Below, in pieces: positions 9,415-18,603 of a stretch of 64,000 nt of DNA. Position numbers and translations under genes: made by a program. Each line of letters opens with the position of its first letter. Within the stretch, counting starts at the first letter, position 1. Source of the stretch: Candidatus Epilinea brevis (lineage in GTDB: Bacteria > Chloroflexota > Anaerolineae > Epilineales > Epilineaceae); the NCBI GenBank assembly GCA_016710785.1, contig JADJUE010000004.1, positions 186,001-250,000 on the forward strand, read 5' to 3'. The notes under the pieces are model-generated. The model saw only the letters and a list, made by a program, of their open reading frames with translations. It made no database searches and was not told the DNA's origin.

Positions 9415-10122
9415 TCAACGCTCCGACGCGGCGCCGAAGCAATCCCGGAGGCTGCGCGCCAGATGCCCCAGCGGCACCCGCTCCAGCGGATGGCCTGCCC
9501 GAGGGATGACCTCCAGCGCGCCCCGCGGCGCGGCCAGGGCCAGCAGCCGGCTGTGCAACAGGTCCACGCTCTCGTCACGGTCGCCGACGAGAATGCGCAG
9601 CGGCATCGGCAGGCGGGCGATCGCGTCGGGCTCGATACCGCCATCCTGCCCCAATCGGCCCAGCAATTCGCGGGTCCGCGTGATCAGGGTCTCCCAACCC
9701 AGGGCTGAATGCCGTTCCGCCAGCCGAGCGGCGAAGCGCGGCACCTTCTGCTGGATCGTGGCGACGTCGAGAAGGGCGGATTCGCGGGCGGCCACCACCG
9801 AGTCCCAGCGGAAGAGGGTGCCAAGGGTAGCCAGGCCGGCGAAGAGGTCGGGGGCCTCCAGGGCCAGCCGACAGGCGGCGAAGCCGCCCATGCTGTAGCC
9901 GAAGACCCGCGCCGGCGCTAGGCCATCGCGCCGGATCCGGTCGGCGATAGCGTCCTGGAAGCCCTCCATGCTGAAGCTGCCTGCCGGAGCCGCGGTCCGC
10001 CCATGTCCCGGGAACTCCAAGACCCGGACGTCGAAGTCCGGCGCCAGGAGTTCGGCCAGCGGCTGCAGCTGATCGGCGGCCCCCAGGGCGCCATGGAGCA
10101 GGAGCAGTGGGGGTCGGGTCAT
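9415..10122 (-). CDS. Alpha/beta hydrolase (BioH/MenH-like esterase family)
   Basis: A 235-residue single-domain alpha/beta hydrolase, the size of the BioH/MenH/3-oxoadipate enol-lactonase group. LLLLHGALG (7-14) gives the oxyanion loop, GYSMGG holds the nucleophile Ser77, VGDRDESVD gives the acidic residue and RAGHPLERV the catalytic His. EFPGHG at 36-41 is typical of the family. There is no signal peptide, so it should act in the cytoplasm. It is the last gene of a minus-strand group, 43 bp after the S9 peptidase gene. The substrate is unknown; no biotin or menaquinone genes are nearby. Confidence 0.85.
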   Translation of the reverse strand: MTRPPLLLLHGALGAADQLQPLAELLAPDFDVRVLEFPGHGRTAAPAGSFSMEGFQDAIADRIRRDGLAPARVFGYSMGGFAACRLALEAPDLFAGLATLGTLFRWDSVVAARESALLDVATIQQKVPRFAARLAERHSALGWETLITRTRELLGRLGQDGGIEPDAIARLPMPLRILVGDRDESVDLLHSRLLALAAPRGALEVIPRAGHPLERVPLGHLARSLRDCFGAASER

Positions 10123-10165
10123 GCTGTCGGCCTCAGTGCGAGCGGGTGGCGACCAGCGGGTCGGT

Positions 10166-12211
10166 TCATGCGCCTGCTGACCCCCTCAAAGAGAGATGCT
10201 GCACGAAGAACGCCGCCAGCCGCTCTTCCTCGGCCGCCAACACCGCCGGATCGCGCGGCGTGTGGCGCTCGTTCGGCAGCACCATGAGCTCATAGCGCTT
10301 GCCGAGCCGGTCCAGCCCGTCCATCAGGCGCGCCGAATGGCGGAAGTGCACGTTCTCATCGAGCATGCCGTGGATGAGCAGCAGGCGACCCGCCAGCTGC
10401 TGCGCATGCGTCAGCACCGAGCTCGCGCGATAACCGTCAGGGTTGGCCACCGGCGTCCGCAGGTAGCGCTCGGTGTAATGCGTGTCGTAGCCGTCCCAGT
10501 CCGTGACCGGCGCGCCGGCGACGCCGGCCTTGAAGACCTCCGGCGCCCGGCAGAGGCCCATCAGGGTCAGGTAGCCACCGTAGCTCCAACCGTAGATCCC
10601 CACGCGATCGCCGTCGACGAGACCCCGATCCTGCAGATGCCGGACGCCATCCACCTGGTCGCGGAGTTCGATGTCGCCCAGTCGCTCGGCCAGGGCGCCC
10701 TCGAAGGCCAGACCGCGGCGAGCGGAGCCGCGACCGTCCACCTTGACGACCAGGAAGCCCTTCTGGGCCAACCACTGCGCCCTGAGGTCCACCGTCTGCA
10801 GCCAGCTGTCCTGCACGGTCTGGGCCTGCGGCCCGCCGTAGACGCTCACCAGCAGGGGCGCGGGCAACTGTTCCGGACGGTAGAGCGCGGCCCACAGGGT
10901 CTCGCCGTCGCGGGACGTGAAGCTGAAATGCTCCGGCGCGGGCAGATCGACGACCGCGTCGGGCGCGTGGATGACCTGGGCTTGCCGGCCGCGCAAGGTC
11001 ACGGTGACCGCTTGCGCGCGGCTCTGGTGGACATCCACCCAATCCGCGCCGTCGGGCGACACCACTGCCTCGTGCCAGCCGGCCGCATCCGACATCCGCT
11101 CCGGTGCCCCGCCGGCCAAGGACAGGCGCCAGATGTGGCGCTCGGTCGGTCGGCCGCCATGGCCGGCGAACCAGACCTCCGTAGGGGTCACGCGCAGCAG
11201 CTCGTCCACCGGCCAGTCGACGGCCGTGAGCGCGCGCAGGCATGCGTCCTCGCGATACAGGTAGAGGTTGCGGAAGCCGCTGCGCTCGCTGGCCCACAGG
11301 AAGGTCCCATCGTCCCGAAAGCGCAACATGTCGTGCAGGTTGACCCACAGCGGCGATTCCTCGACCAGGAGCGTCTGTCCGATCCCGGTCGCGGCATCGA
11401 AGGCGCGCAGTTCCAGCCGCCGCTGATCGCGCGATTGGGTCTGGACGAAGAGCCGCCCGTCGGGCGCCCAGTCCACGCGGGCCAGGTACTCTGACCCGTC
11501 GCCGAGGTCCATCCAGACCACCGGCCCTCCGGCCACGGGCACCACACCCAGCCGCACCTTGGGGTTGGCCGCGCCGGCAAAGGGGTAGCGGTGCTCCTCG
11601 ACCTCAACCTGCGCCTTGCCCTGGTGCACGATGGGGTACACGGGGACATGCCGTTCGTCGGCCTGTTCGAAGGCGATGTGCCGGCCGTCGGGCGCGATCC
11701 AGAAGCTTGAGGCACGGTGCATCTCCTCCTGGGCCACATAGTCGGCGAGGCCGTTGGTCAGCCCCGGTTCGGCGTCGAAGGTCAGCCGCCGGCCATCGGC
11801 CCAGAGCTCGCTGTCGCGGACAAAGGCCAGCAGCTGCCCGTCACGCGAGAGCTGCGGGTCGACCACGCCCCGGGCCAGCACCTGCCCATCGACGATGGCA
11901 TCGCCGCCCTGGGTCACCAGCAGCACGGCGGCTTCCTGCGCCCAGGCATAATGGGTCACCCCGGTCTCGCGCAGCCGCTGTCGCTCGCGCCGCAGCTCGT
12001 CGTCGCGCGACAGGGCGTCGACACCACGGGCGGAGACGAGCACACGCCGCTCGCCGCCGGCCAGGTCTAGCTCCCACAGGGCGCGCTCCAGCCCGCCCGC
12101 TTCGCTGAACAGAAAGGTGAGGCGACGGCCGTCGGGGGCGAAGGCGATCTTCGCCGGCGCGGCGGTGCCGGGGCGGGGGTAACGGGCGAGGTCCTGGGCA
12201 GTTAGGTTCAT
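10166..12211 (-). CDS. S9 family prolyl oligopeptidase / dipeptidyl peptidase IV-like
   Basis: A 681-residue serine peptidase. The first ~420 residues form a DPP IV-type beta-propeller (repeated strands such as LWELDLAGGERRVL and EQADERHVPVYPIVHQGKAQ), followed by a C-terminal alpha/beta hydrolase. The catalytic Ser lies in GWSYGGY (~544), the Asp in HGMLDENVHF (~619) and the His in NERHTPRD (~649). It should remove dipeptides or cleave short peptides after Pro or Ala. The start is placed at MNLTAQDLARYPRPG (12211). The frame is open further upstream, but that part overlaps the radical SAM gene and is unconserved in character. There is no signal peptide with this start, so a cytoplasmic location is likely. 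Confidence 0.92.
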   Translation of the reverse strand: MNLTAQDLARYPRPGTAAPAKIAFAPDGRRLTFLFSEAGGLERALWELDLAGGERRVLVSARGVDALSRDDELRRERQRLRETGVTHYAWAQEAAVLLVTQGGDAIVDGQVLARGVVDPQLSRDGQLLAFVRDSELWADGRRLTFDAEPGLTNGLADYVAQEEMHRASSFWIAPDGRHIAFEQADERHVPVYPIVHQGKAQVEVEEHRYPFAGAANPKVRLGVVPVAGGPVVWMDLGDGSEYLARVDWAPDGRLFVQTQSRDQRRLELRAFDAATGIGQTLLVEESPLWVNLHDMLRFRDDGTFLWASERSGFRNLYLYREDACLRALTAVDWPVDELLRVTPTEVWFAGHGGRPTERHIWRLSLAGGAPERMSDAAGWHEAVVSPDGADWVDVHQSRAQAVTVTLRGRQAQVIHAPDAVVDLPAPEHFSFTSRDGETLWAALYRPEQLPAPLLVSVYGGPQAQTVQDSWLQTVDLRAQWLAQKGFLVVKVDGRGSARRGLAFEGALAERLGDIELRDQVDGVRHLQDRGLVDGDRVGIYGWSYGGYLTLMGLCRAPEVFKAGVAGAPVTDWDGYDTHYTERYLRTPVANPDGYRASSVLTHAQQLAGRLLLIHGMLDENVHFRHSARLMDGLDRLGKRYELMVLPNERHTPRDPAVLAAEEERLAAFFVQHLSLRGSAGA

Positions 12212-12251
12212 GCTGCAGATTGTATAGCAGGCGTCGGGGGCCGGCGTATCC

Positions 12252-13352
12252 TCAGCGCCCGGCCGGCATGGCCTCCGGCTGCCAGGCGCAGAGTGGATCC
12301 TCGCCCAGGATGTCGCCGGTCGCGGCGTAGGCCCGGGCGCGGGAGCCGCCACAGGGCCAACGGAAGACGCAGACGCCGCAGCGTCCGCCGAAGGCGTCGG
12401 GATCGCGGAGAGCGGTGAAGAGCGGCGCCTCGCGGTAGACGGCGGTCAAGTCGTCGCGGCGAACGTTGCCGGCGGCCAGCTCCAGGAAGCCGGAGGGACA
12501 GATGTCGCCGCGGTGGGAGATGAAGAGGACGCCGTTGCCGTCACGGATGCCCGCGCCGTGGGCGACGGCGGGGTGGCGGCCGGGCGCGGGCAGGGGGTGG
12601 GAACGAGCGCCTTGCTCGATGACCCGCCGCAGTTGCGGCGCCTCGGTGGTGGTGATCACGAGGCCGCGGGCCATGGCCTGGCTGCGGCGCGCCGCCAGCC
12701 ATTGCAGCACTTCCTCGGCCCGTTCGGCGCTGATGGGTTCGAGCAGCTCGCCGCGCCCCACGGAAACCAGGAAGAACAGGCTCCAGCGGGGCGCGCCGAG
12801 CGCCTGCACCAGGTCCAGGAGAGCCGGCAGCTGGTCCACGGTGCGGGCGCAGACGAGGGTGTTCACCTGGAAGGGCAGCTTGACGGCTGCGGCCACGCGG
12901 GCGGCGTCGCAGGTACGTGCGAAGGTGCCAGGGACGCCGCGGATGGCGTCATGGGCCTGGGCGTCGGCGGCGTCCAGGCTGAGGGAGATGGCTTCCACCC
13001 CGGCGTCCTTGAGGCGGCGCAGGGCTTCGGCAGTCAGCATGGGCGTGGCGCTGGGGGCCACGGACACGCCCATGCCCCGGGCGCCGGCATAGGCGATGAG
13101 CTCGAAGAGATCCTCGCGCTTGAGCGGATCTCCGCCGGTGAGCACCAGCCGCGGCGGGGTGGGCCCGAAGCGGGACACCTGGTCGATGAGCGCGAAGCCC
13201 TCGGCCGTGCTCAGCTCCTCGGGATCAGCCAGTGGCTGGGCCTCGGCCCTGCAATGCAGGCAGGTCAGGTCGCAGGCGCGGGTGATCTCCCAGTAGACGC
13301 GCAGCGGCGCCTGGGCATAGCGGTAGCGGGCGTTGGGATCGGTGGTGACCAT
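12252..13352 (-). CDS. Radical SAM/SPASM domain protein (NirJ/AhbD/TIGR04053-like)
   Basis: A 366-residue radical SAM enzyme. The [4Fe-4S] SAM-cleaving cluster motif CDLTCLHC has Cys27, Cys31 and Cys34. LVLTGGDPL follows at ~85-93, and SLDAADAQAHDAIRGVPGTF is typical of the barrel. The C-terminal SPASM region holds further cluster cysteines: DICPSGFL, GRCGVCVFRWPCGG and GEDPLC. The ending PCGGSRARAYAATGDILGEDPLC-type pattern is shared by NirJ, AhbD and the related TIGR04053 family. Its neighbours (S9 peptidase, hydrolase, esterase) are not tetrapyrrole genes, so a haem role is not supported by context, and no precursor peptide gene is evident. The reaction is unknown. Confidence 0.85.
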   Translation of the reverse strand: MVTTDPNARYRYAQAPLRVYWEITRACDLTCLHCRAEAQPLADPEELSTAEGFALIDQVSRFGPTPPRLVLTGGDPLKREDLFELIAYAGARGMGVSVAPSATPMLTAEALRRLKDAGVEAISLSLDAADAQAHDAIRGVPGTFARTCDAARVAAAVKLPFQVNTLVCARTVDQLPALLDLVQALGAPRWSLFFLVSVGRGELLEPISAERAEEVLQWLAARRSQAMARGLVITTTEAPQLRRVIEQGARSHPLPAPGRHPAVAHGAGIRDGNGVLFISHRGDICPSGFLELAAGNVRRDDLTAVYREAPLFTALRDPDAFGGRCGVCVFRWPCGGSRARAYAATGDILGEDPLCAWQPEAMPAGR

Positions 13353-13505
13353 GGCGAGGATGCCTCCCGGGGCGCGCGGCAGGCAGGACTGGGCCGCGCA
13401 GGAATCGTGGCTGCCGGGACCAGGATAGGACGAGGCGGCCGGCGGGGCATCAGTCGGAAGGTGTATTCTGTCGCTTCACCAGGTGACGTGGGTGGACGTC
13501 TTCCC

Positions 13506-15962
13506 TCACTCCCCGCGATCGCCCCGCAGCATCGGCAGCCACAATCGCCGTTGGCGATCCGCCGGCGTCGCACTGCCCGCCGGCGTCGCCTTTGTCGATG
13601 TCGGCACCTCGGTCGCGGGCTCGCCTGGCGACCCCGGCGTCAAGGTCACCGCCGGCCGCGGCGTGGGCGTGCCGACGAGGCCCCGCTGGCGATCGAAGAA
13701 GTCCAGCGCCAGATGGTCGTAGTCGCTGTAGAACTGGTGCTCGGTGAAGCAGACGTCCAGTTGCTCGGCCACCTGGGCGGGCGGCACGCCGGTGATGCCG
13801 GCGAGCGCGGCGCGCCAGTCGCTGGTGGAGGGCGGCTGGATCTGGAAGTCCAGGCGGTCGAGGAGACCGGCGGCGGTCAGGGTCTGGCGGATGTGTTCGG
13901 CCTCGGCCGGGCCGATGCCGGGGCCACGCCGAAGGCGCAGGGGATGCAGGGGCTGGGGCGGAAGGACACGCAGCTCGGTGGGGATGCCACGGCGCAGCAG
14001 CTGTTGGTGGCAGGCGTAGGCGTCCTGGTTGGAGACGCGGCGGTCGTTCTCCGAGAGGTGCCAGGCGATGGGCACCGTCGTGGTGGCTGCCAAGCGCGCG
14101 CGGCAGCCGGCGTCGTAGACCACGGCGCCCTGCCAGCCGAGGGCGTCGGCGACGCGCGACACGAAGCCGCCGCCGTTGGACATGCCGATGCCGAACGCAG
14201 GGAGGCCGGCGGGGATGGCGCCTTCGGCGACCAGCTGGGCCCGCAGGGCCTTGACGTGCTGCATGTCCGGGTTGGCCTCGGGCGGATCCAACGGACTCCA
14301 CTGCGCCGCCTGGCGGTCGCCGCTCTCGGTCACCGCCACGGCGTAGCCGCGGGCTACGGCATCGCGCAAGGCCTGCCAGTTCTCGGCATTGGTCGGCGTC
14401 ACCCAGCCGCGGCTGCTGCCGCCGGCGCCGTGGAAGTAGAAGACGAGGCCGACGGGATCGGGCGGGGCGTGGAAGTAGACGTCGCGGCCATCGACAAGGC
14501 GCTGCGCGGGGCGCCAGTCGGGGGCGGGGGCGAAGTTGGCGCTGATGGTGGTCGAGGGGCTCAATACCTGGAAGACCGTATGCCGCGACCGTGGGTCGGC
14601 GAGGGACGGGTTCTCACTGCGCCAATGGTCGAAGATCAGGCCGGGCGGATCGGGCTCGGCCCAGAGGTGGACGCGGTCGCGGTCGGTATACCAGGCGTCG
14701 CTGCCGTCAAAGTCGCCCTTGCCGGCGGCGCCGCCGCTGACGGTCACGTGGCCGGCGTAGGCCCGGCGGGTGGGCTCGGGGGTAGGAACGGATTCCGCGA
14801 CGCTCCCGTGGCCCCAGGCGAAGTCCAGCATGCGCTCGGCGGCATGGCTGTTGAAGCCGTGGCCGCTCCAGCCGGCGTTCAGCTGCTCGACGAGGTCGGG
14901 CGCCTGCGGGCGCAGGGCCTCCGGAAGCAGCGAGACGTCGAGGGTGGCGGGATCGCCAAGCACCCAGCCGCGACCGTCGAGGACGCCGGCAGCCACCAGG
15001 GACTGGTGGAACTGGACGCTCTCGCCCGCGGTCATACCGCCGACCCGCCAGAAGCGACGGGGAAACATGGGCCAGGGCGTCTGCTGGACGAGGTTGTCGA
15101 AGGTGCCGTGGCCCAGGAGGCTGAGGCGGCGCCGTACCTCGGCCTTTACCGCCGCGTCCTCCTTGTCCGCAAGCAGCCACAAGCGCGACAGGCCGGCGCC
15201 CTGGTCCGCGGCGCTGCCCACACTGCCCACGAGGATCGCGGCCGATGCTTGCACGCTGGAGAGCGGCGCAAAGGCCCGGCCCGCCAGCTCGGCGAAGGCT
15301 GCGCCCTCGCCGACGCCGACGAAGACCAGAGGACCGACGAAGTCGGCAGCGTGGATGGCGCCCAGCAGGCGGACGAGGTCGGGGTTGCCCTGGACATCCG
15401 CTGGCGACAGCTCCCAGCGGCCCTGTGGATCGGTGCTCTGCACTGCCAGCAGCCCCAAGCCCCTCGTCGCCGCGGCGCGGGCGAAGAGCCGCGCCTCGCT
15501 GGACTGCCGCCAATAGAGCATGTCCTGGCCAGCGTCGTGGAGCAACACGAGGATGGGTGGACGGCCCTGCATGCTCGAGGGAAGCCGCGGCGGGTGCATC
15601 GCGGCGACGCTATCGAAGCCGGGCACGGGCTCCCAGGCCCAGAGCGGGGCCTGGCGCCAAACGGCCTGGAAGTGAACGTCGTGGCTTGGCATGGTGAAGC
15701 TGGTATGGGCGCGGCGCAGATCCGCGCCCTTCACCACCTGGCCATGCCAGCGATCGAAGACCTTGGTGTCCGGCATCCTGTACGGTTCGATGCGCACCGT
15801 GTCTCCCGGCGCGTAGTCGCCGCCGCCGCTGCCTTCGATGACCGTGACATGATGGGTAGCCTGAGCGCGGGCGGCGGGCAGGGGGCGGCAAGCGACGAGC
15901 AGCCCCGGGGCCAACAGCGTGATGGCGAGCAGGGTTGGGTTGAACATCCAGTGGTGGCGCAT
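13506..15962 (-). CDS. Secreted tandem alpha/beta hydrolase (PHB depolymerase/feruloyl esterase-like) with InlB-like repeats
   Basis: An 818-residue exported protein. It starts at MRHHWMFNPTLLAITLLAPG, preceded by AAGGAGG, and has a signal peptide ending near residue 30. Order: a divergent InlB-type repeat (HHVTVIEGSGGG...VFDRWHG), a first hydrolase domain, a second InlB-type repeat (GHVTVSGGAAGKGDF...FDHWRS), a second hydrolase domain with GMSNGG holding the nucleophile Ser, then a Pro/Thr tail ending RRLWLPMLRGDRGE. In the first domain the elbow reads GVGEG instead of GxSxG, so it is probably inactive. The second has YFHGAGGSSRGW as its oxyanion loop, as in polyester and feruloyl esterases. 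The tail carries the LP motif seen in other secreted proteins here. Confidence 0.8.
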   Translation of the reverse strand: MRHHWMFNPTLLAITLLAPGLLVACRPLPAARAQATHHVTVIEGSGGGDYAPGDTVRIEPYRMPDTKVFDRWHGQVVKGADLRRAHTSFTMPSHDVHFQAVWRQAPLWAWEPVPGFDSVAAMHPPRLPSSMQGRPPILVLLHDAGQDMLYWRQSSEARLFARAAATRGLGLLAVQSTDPQGRWELSPADVQGNPDLVRLLGAIHAADFVGPLVFVGVGEGAAFAELAGRAFAPLSSVQASAAILVGSVGSAADQGAGLSRLWLLADKEDAAVKAEVRRRLSLLGHGTFDNLVQQTPWPMFPRRFWRVGGMTAGESVQFHQSLVAAGVLDGRGWVLGDPATLDVSLLPEALRPQAPDLVEQLNAGWSGHGFNSHAAERMLDFAWGHGSVAESVPTPEPTRRAYAGHVTVSGGAAGKGDFDGSDAWYTDRDRVHLWAEPDPPGLIFDHWRSENPSLADPRSRHTVFQVLSPSTTISANFAPAPDWRPAQRLVDGRDVYFHAPPDPVGLVFYFHGAGGSSRGWVTPTNAENWQALRDAVARGYAVAVTESGDRQAAQWSPLDPPEANPDMQHVKALRAQLVAEGAIPAGLPAFGIGMSNGGGFVSRVADALGWQGAVVYDAGCRARLAATTTVPIAWHLSENDRRVSNQDAYACHQQLLRRGIPTELRVLPPQPLHPLRLRRGPGIGPAEAEHIRQTLTAAGLLDRLDFQIQPPSTSDWRAALAGITGVPPAQVAEQLDVCFTEHQFYSDYDHLALDFFDRQRGLVGTPTPRPAVTLTPGSPGEPATEVPTSTKATPAGSATPADRQRRLWLPMLRGDRGE

Positions 15963-16271
15963 GGTTCGGCCTCCTTGTCGATGAAGCGATCCTCTAAAGC
16001 AATAGCACATCCTCGAGACCTGCGTCCACCCGTGGTGGAATCCAGCGTTGGCCGCCGCGGTTGCCAGGTACCGTTCTGGTGATTCTGCCGGAGCCGACGC
16101 ACAATGCCACGCAGCAAGACGTGTGCCGCAGCGTCCCGGTCGCCCTGTTCCGATTGGCCCCGCCGGCATGCCCGCCATTATCCTAAGGGTGCGGCGACCC
16201 GCGACGGCTCAGGCCGAAGACATCGCCGAGCGATATCGTCCGTCCCATTTCTCCCCCCCAACAGGTGCCCC
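15963..16271. other. Divergent intergenic region between esterase and proS
   Basis: 309 bp with no convincing gene. It must hold the promoters of both the minus-strand esterase gene and proS. No strong -35/-10 pair and no T-box-like leader or tRNA-like structure was seen upstream of proS. Confidence 0.5.
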
Positions 16272-17801
16272 ATGTCCCAGCAGCCGAAGACCGCCATCCA
16301 GCCCACCCGCGCCCAGGACTACCCGGAATGGTACCTGCAGGTGATCAAGGCCGCCGACATGGCGGAGAACTCGCCGGTGCGCGGCTGCATGGTCATCAAG
16401 CCCTGGGGCTATGCCCTGTGGGAGAACATCCAGCGGACGCTGGACGGGATGTTCAAGGAGACGGGGCATGTCAACGCCTACTTCCCGCTGTTCATCCCGC
16501 TGAGCTACCTGCAGAAGGAAGCGCAGCATGTGGACGGCTTTGCCAAGGAATGCGCGGTGGTCACGCATTCGCGCCTGGAGGCCGGGCCGGACGGCAAGCT
16601 CGTGCCGGCCAGCCCCTTGGAGGAGCCGCTGATCGTCCGCCCGACCTCGGAGACGATCATCGGCGAGAGCTTCGCCCGCTGGGTGCAGTCCTACCGCGAC
16701 CTGCCGCTGCTCATCAACCAATGGGCCAACGTGGTGCGCTGGGAGATGCGCACGCGACTCTTCCTGCGCACGGCGGAGTTTTTGTGGCAGGAAGGGCATA
16801 CGGTGCATGCGGATGAGGCCGACGCGCGGGCCGAGACGATGCGCATGCTGGACGTGTACGCGGACTTCGCCGAGCAGCACCTGGCGATGCCGGTGATCAA
16901 GGGGCGCAAGACGGATTCAGAGCGCTTCCCGGGCGCCGTGGACACCTACTGCATCGAGGCGATGATGCAGGACCGCAAGGCCTTGCAGTCGGGCACCAGC
17001 CATTACCTGGGACAGAACTTCGCCCGCTCCTCGAACATCCGCTTCCAGGACGAGGCGGGGCAGATGCAGTTCGCCCATACCACGAGCTGGGGGGTGTCCA
17101 CGCGGTTGATCGGCGGCATGATCATGACCCACGCGGACGACGACGGCTTGATCGTGCCGCCGCGCCTGGCGCCGCAGCATGTGGTCATCCTGCCGATCTA
17201 CCGCGACGCGGCGGATCGCGCCAACGTGCTGGCCTATTGCGAGAGCCTGAAGACGGAGCTTCACGCCCAGCGCCTGGGCGACGAGCGGCTGCGGGTGACC
17301 ATCGACGACCGCGACCTGCGCGGCGGGGAGAAGACCTGGAGCTGGGTCAAGAAGGGCGTGCCGCTGCGCATCGACGTGGGCCCGCGCGACATCGCGGCGG
17401 GTTCGGTCTTCGTGGCCCGGCGCGACACGGGCGAGAAGGAGAGTGTGGACCGCAGCGAGTTCGTGGGCACGGTGATCGCCCGCCTGCAGGCGATCCAGGA
17501 CAACCTGCTGGCCCGCGCCAAGGCCTTCCGCACGGAGCATACCCGGGTCATCGACAGCAAGGACGAACTCTACGCCTGGTTCACGCCGCAGAGCGGCGAC
17601 AAGCCGGAGATCCACGGCGGCTTCGCTCTCTGCCATTGGAACGGCTCGGCAGCGGTGGAGGCGCAGCTCAAGGAAGAGCTGAAGGTGACGATCCGCTGCA
17701 TCCCGCTGGAAGGCGAATGGGGCTACGACGCGACTCCGGGCCAGTGCGTGATGACGGGCGAGCCCAGCGTGGGGCGGGTGGTGCTGGCGAAGGCGTATTG
17801 A
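16272..17801 (+). CDS. proS: Prolyl-tRNA synthetase, archaeal/eukaryotic type
   Basis: A 509-residue class II aminoacyl-tRNA synthetase that charges tRNA-Pro. The N-terminus (AQDYPEWYLQVIKAADMAE, then SPVRGCMVIKPWGYALWE) and the lack of the ~180-residue editing insert mark the short archaeal/eukaryotic form (ProS type 3) rather than the E. coli form. Motif 2 is around RWEMRTRLFLRTAEFLWQEG and motif 3 lies near TSWGVSTRLIGGMIM. The anticodon-binding domain starts near APQHVVILPI, and the C-terminal zinc-domain-like part ends GEPSVGRVVLAKAY. The start is MSQQPKTAIQ at 16272; the longer in-frame extension upstream is Arg-rich and unlike the family. Confidence 0.96.
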   Translation: MSQQPKTAIQPTRAQDYPEWYLQVIKAADMAENSPVRGCMVIKPWGYALWENIQRTLDGMFKETGHVNAYFPLFIPLSYLQKEAQHVDGFAKECAVVTHSRLEAGPDGKLVPASPLEEPLIVRPTSETIIGESFARWVQSYRDLPLLINQWANVVRWEMRTRLFLRTAEFLWQEGHTVHADEADARAETMRMLDVYADFAEQHLAMPVIKGRKTDSERFPGAVDTYCIEAMMQDRKALQSGTSHYLGQNFARSSNIRFQDEAGQMQFAHTTSWGVSTRLIGGMIMTHADDDGLIVPPRLAPQHVVILPIYRDAADRANVLAYCESLKTELHAQRLGDERLRVTIDDRDLRGGEKTWSWVKKGVPLRIDVGPRDIAAGSVFVARRDTGEKESVDRSEFVGTVIARLQAIQDNLLARAKAFRTEHTRVIDSKDELYAWFTPQSGDKPEIHGGFALCHWNGSAAVEAQLKEELKVTIRCIPLEGEWGYDATPGQCVMTGEPSVGRVVLAKAY

Positions 17802-17912
17802 AGTGGATGGTACAGTGATGATACCCGTAGCAAGATCAGCGTAGAGCCGATCCGTCCATTCCCTCCCTCGCTGCTTGAGCACACTGGCCATGCTTCCTCT
17901 TACCGAGTTGTT

Positions 17913-17985
17913 CTGCTATGAAAATGCGCCGCGCTCCAGCCGCAGTTTCATGTTCTGGCGGGTGTGCATGCCGCACATGCGCGAC
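17913..17985. repeat. 73-bp dispersed repeat, copy B (intergenic)
   Basis: Second copy of the repeat at 6062-6134, 66/73 identical. It contains a 24-codon plus-strand frame (17918-17992) with the peptide core CSGGCACRTC. It also contains a 32-codon frame from 17890 and a 20-codon minus-strand frame (17978-17916) starting MCG. None has a good ribosome site. Confidence 0.75.
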
Positions 17986-18104
17986 TAGTTAAAGTCGTCA
18001 GGGCGCGCCGGTCCCGATCAGCCCTCCCCGCACCAGTCGCCCAGGGGTCATTCCCCTCAACCGGCCGGCCCCTGACCCACGCCACCCGCAAGCGCGGTCG
18101 GCTC

Positions 18105-18224
18105 ACGGCATCAAGTCAGCCAGATGATGCCGTAAGCGGCAGGAGATGATGCCGTAAACGCAGCGCGATGATGCCTTCATCCCGACCTTATGAAGGCATC
18201 ATAAGCATGCTATGAAGGCATCAT
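18105..18224. repeat. Cluster of TGATGCC boxes in direct and inverted order
   Basis: Six copies of TGATGCC or its complement occur in 120 bp: inverted at 18107, 18195 and 18217, direct at 18125, 18147 and 18169. The 13-mer ATGATGCCTTCAT (18168-18180) is perfectly inverted as ATGAAGGCATCAT at 18190-18202 and again at 18212-18224. This could be an operator array or a transposon-end remnant. Confidence 0.7.
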
Positions 18225-18395
18225 AACCCAAGCACGCTGCCGCGAGGGCGCATCGATCTACCGCTGACGGCCTTCGCGACCTGGCGTACCGCGCCGACTT
18301 CCACGCTGTCGCCAAGGCCCTGTCTCGCCATCGCACCTGCTCCGGTTCCGGGTAGCAGCTGCGACCGCCCATCAGGAGCAGTCGGAACCCCGTGC

Positions 18396-18459
18396 GATTA
18401 GCAACTAGGATCGACCCTAATTCCCCCTGCGTAATTACCCCCATGAGCAGTTGCTAATC
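18396..18459. repeat. 11-bp perfect inverted repeat
   Basis: GATTAGCAACT (18396-18406) pairs with AGTTGCTAATC (18449-18459) across a 42-nt loop. The related AGTTGCTGA follows at 18472. It may be a regulator site or part of the same repeat-rich block. Confidence 0.55.
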
Positions 18460-18603
18460 GAGGTGCTCAGCAGTTGCTGAACGATGCGCTGAGCAACCGC
18501 TTCCGAGGCGACGAGCAGCTGGGATGCCCGAATCGGTCAAGCCGGGTCGGTTGCATCGCGCGGCCGAAGCGCCGTCGACGAGCCTTCGGTCATCCTACTG
18601 CCC

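Noticed and set aside
9458..9508. tRNA- or riboswitch-like structure near the hydrolase gene
   Set aside because: No cloverleaf or conserved T-arm; the region is coding on the minus strand.
12513..16082. 1189-codon plus-strand ORF
   Set aside because: It is antisense to the radical SAM and esterase genes and has no domain; a by-product of GC-rich third positions.
17890..17992. Short Cys-rich ORFs as a RiPP precursor gene
   Set aside because: No ribosome site; the other copy of the same repeat is inside a methyltransferase gene, so it is listed only as a weak observation.
18199..18444. 81-codon minus-strand ORF starting MGVITQGELG
   Set aside because: Its 3' part is formed by the TGATGCC repeats; no ribosome site, no family recognised.
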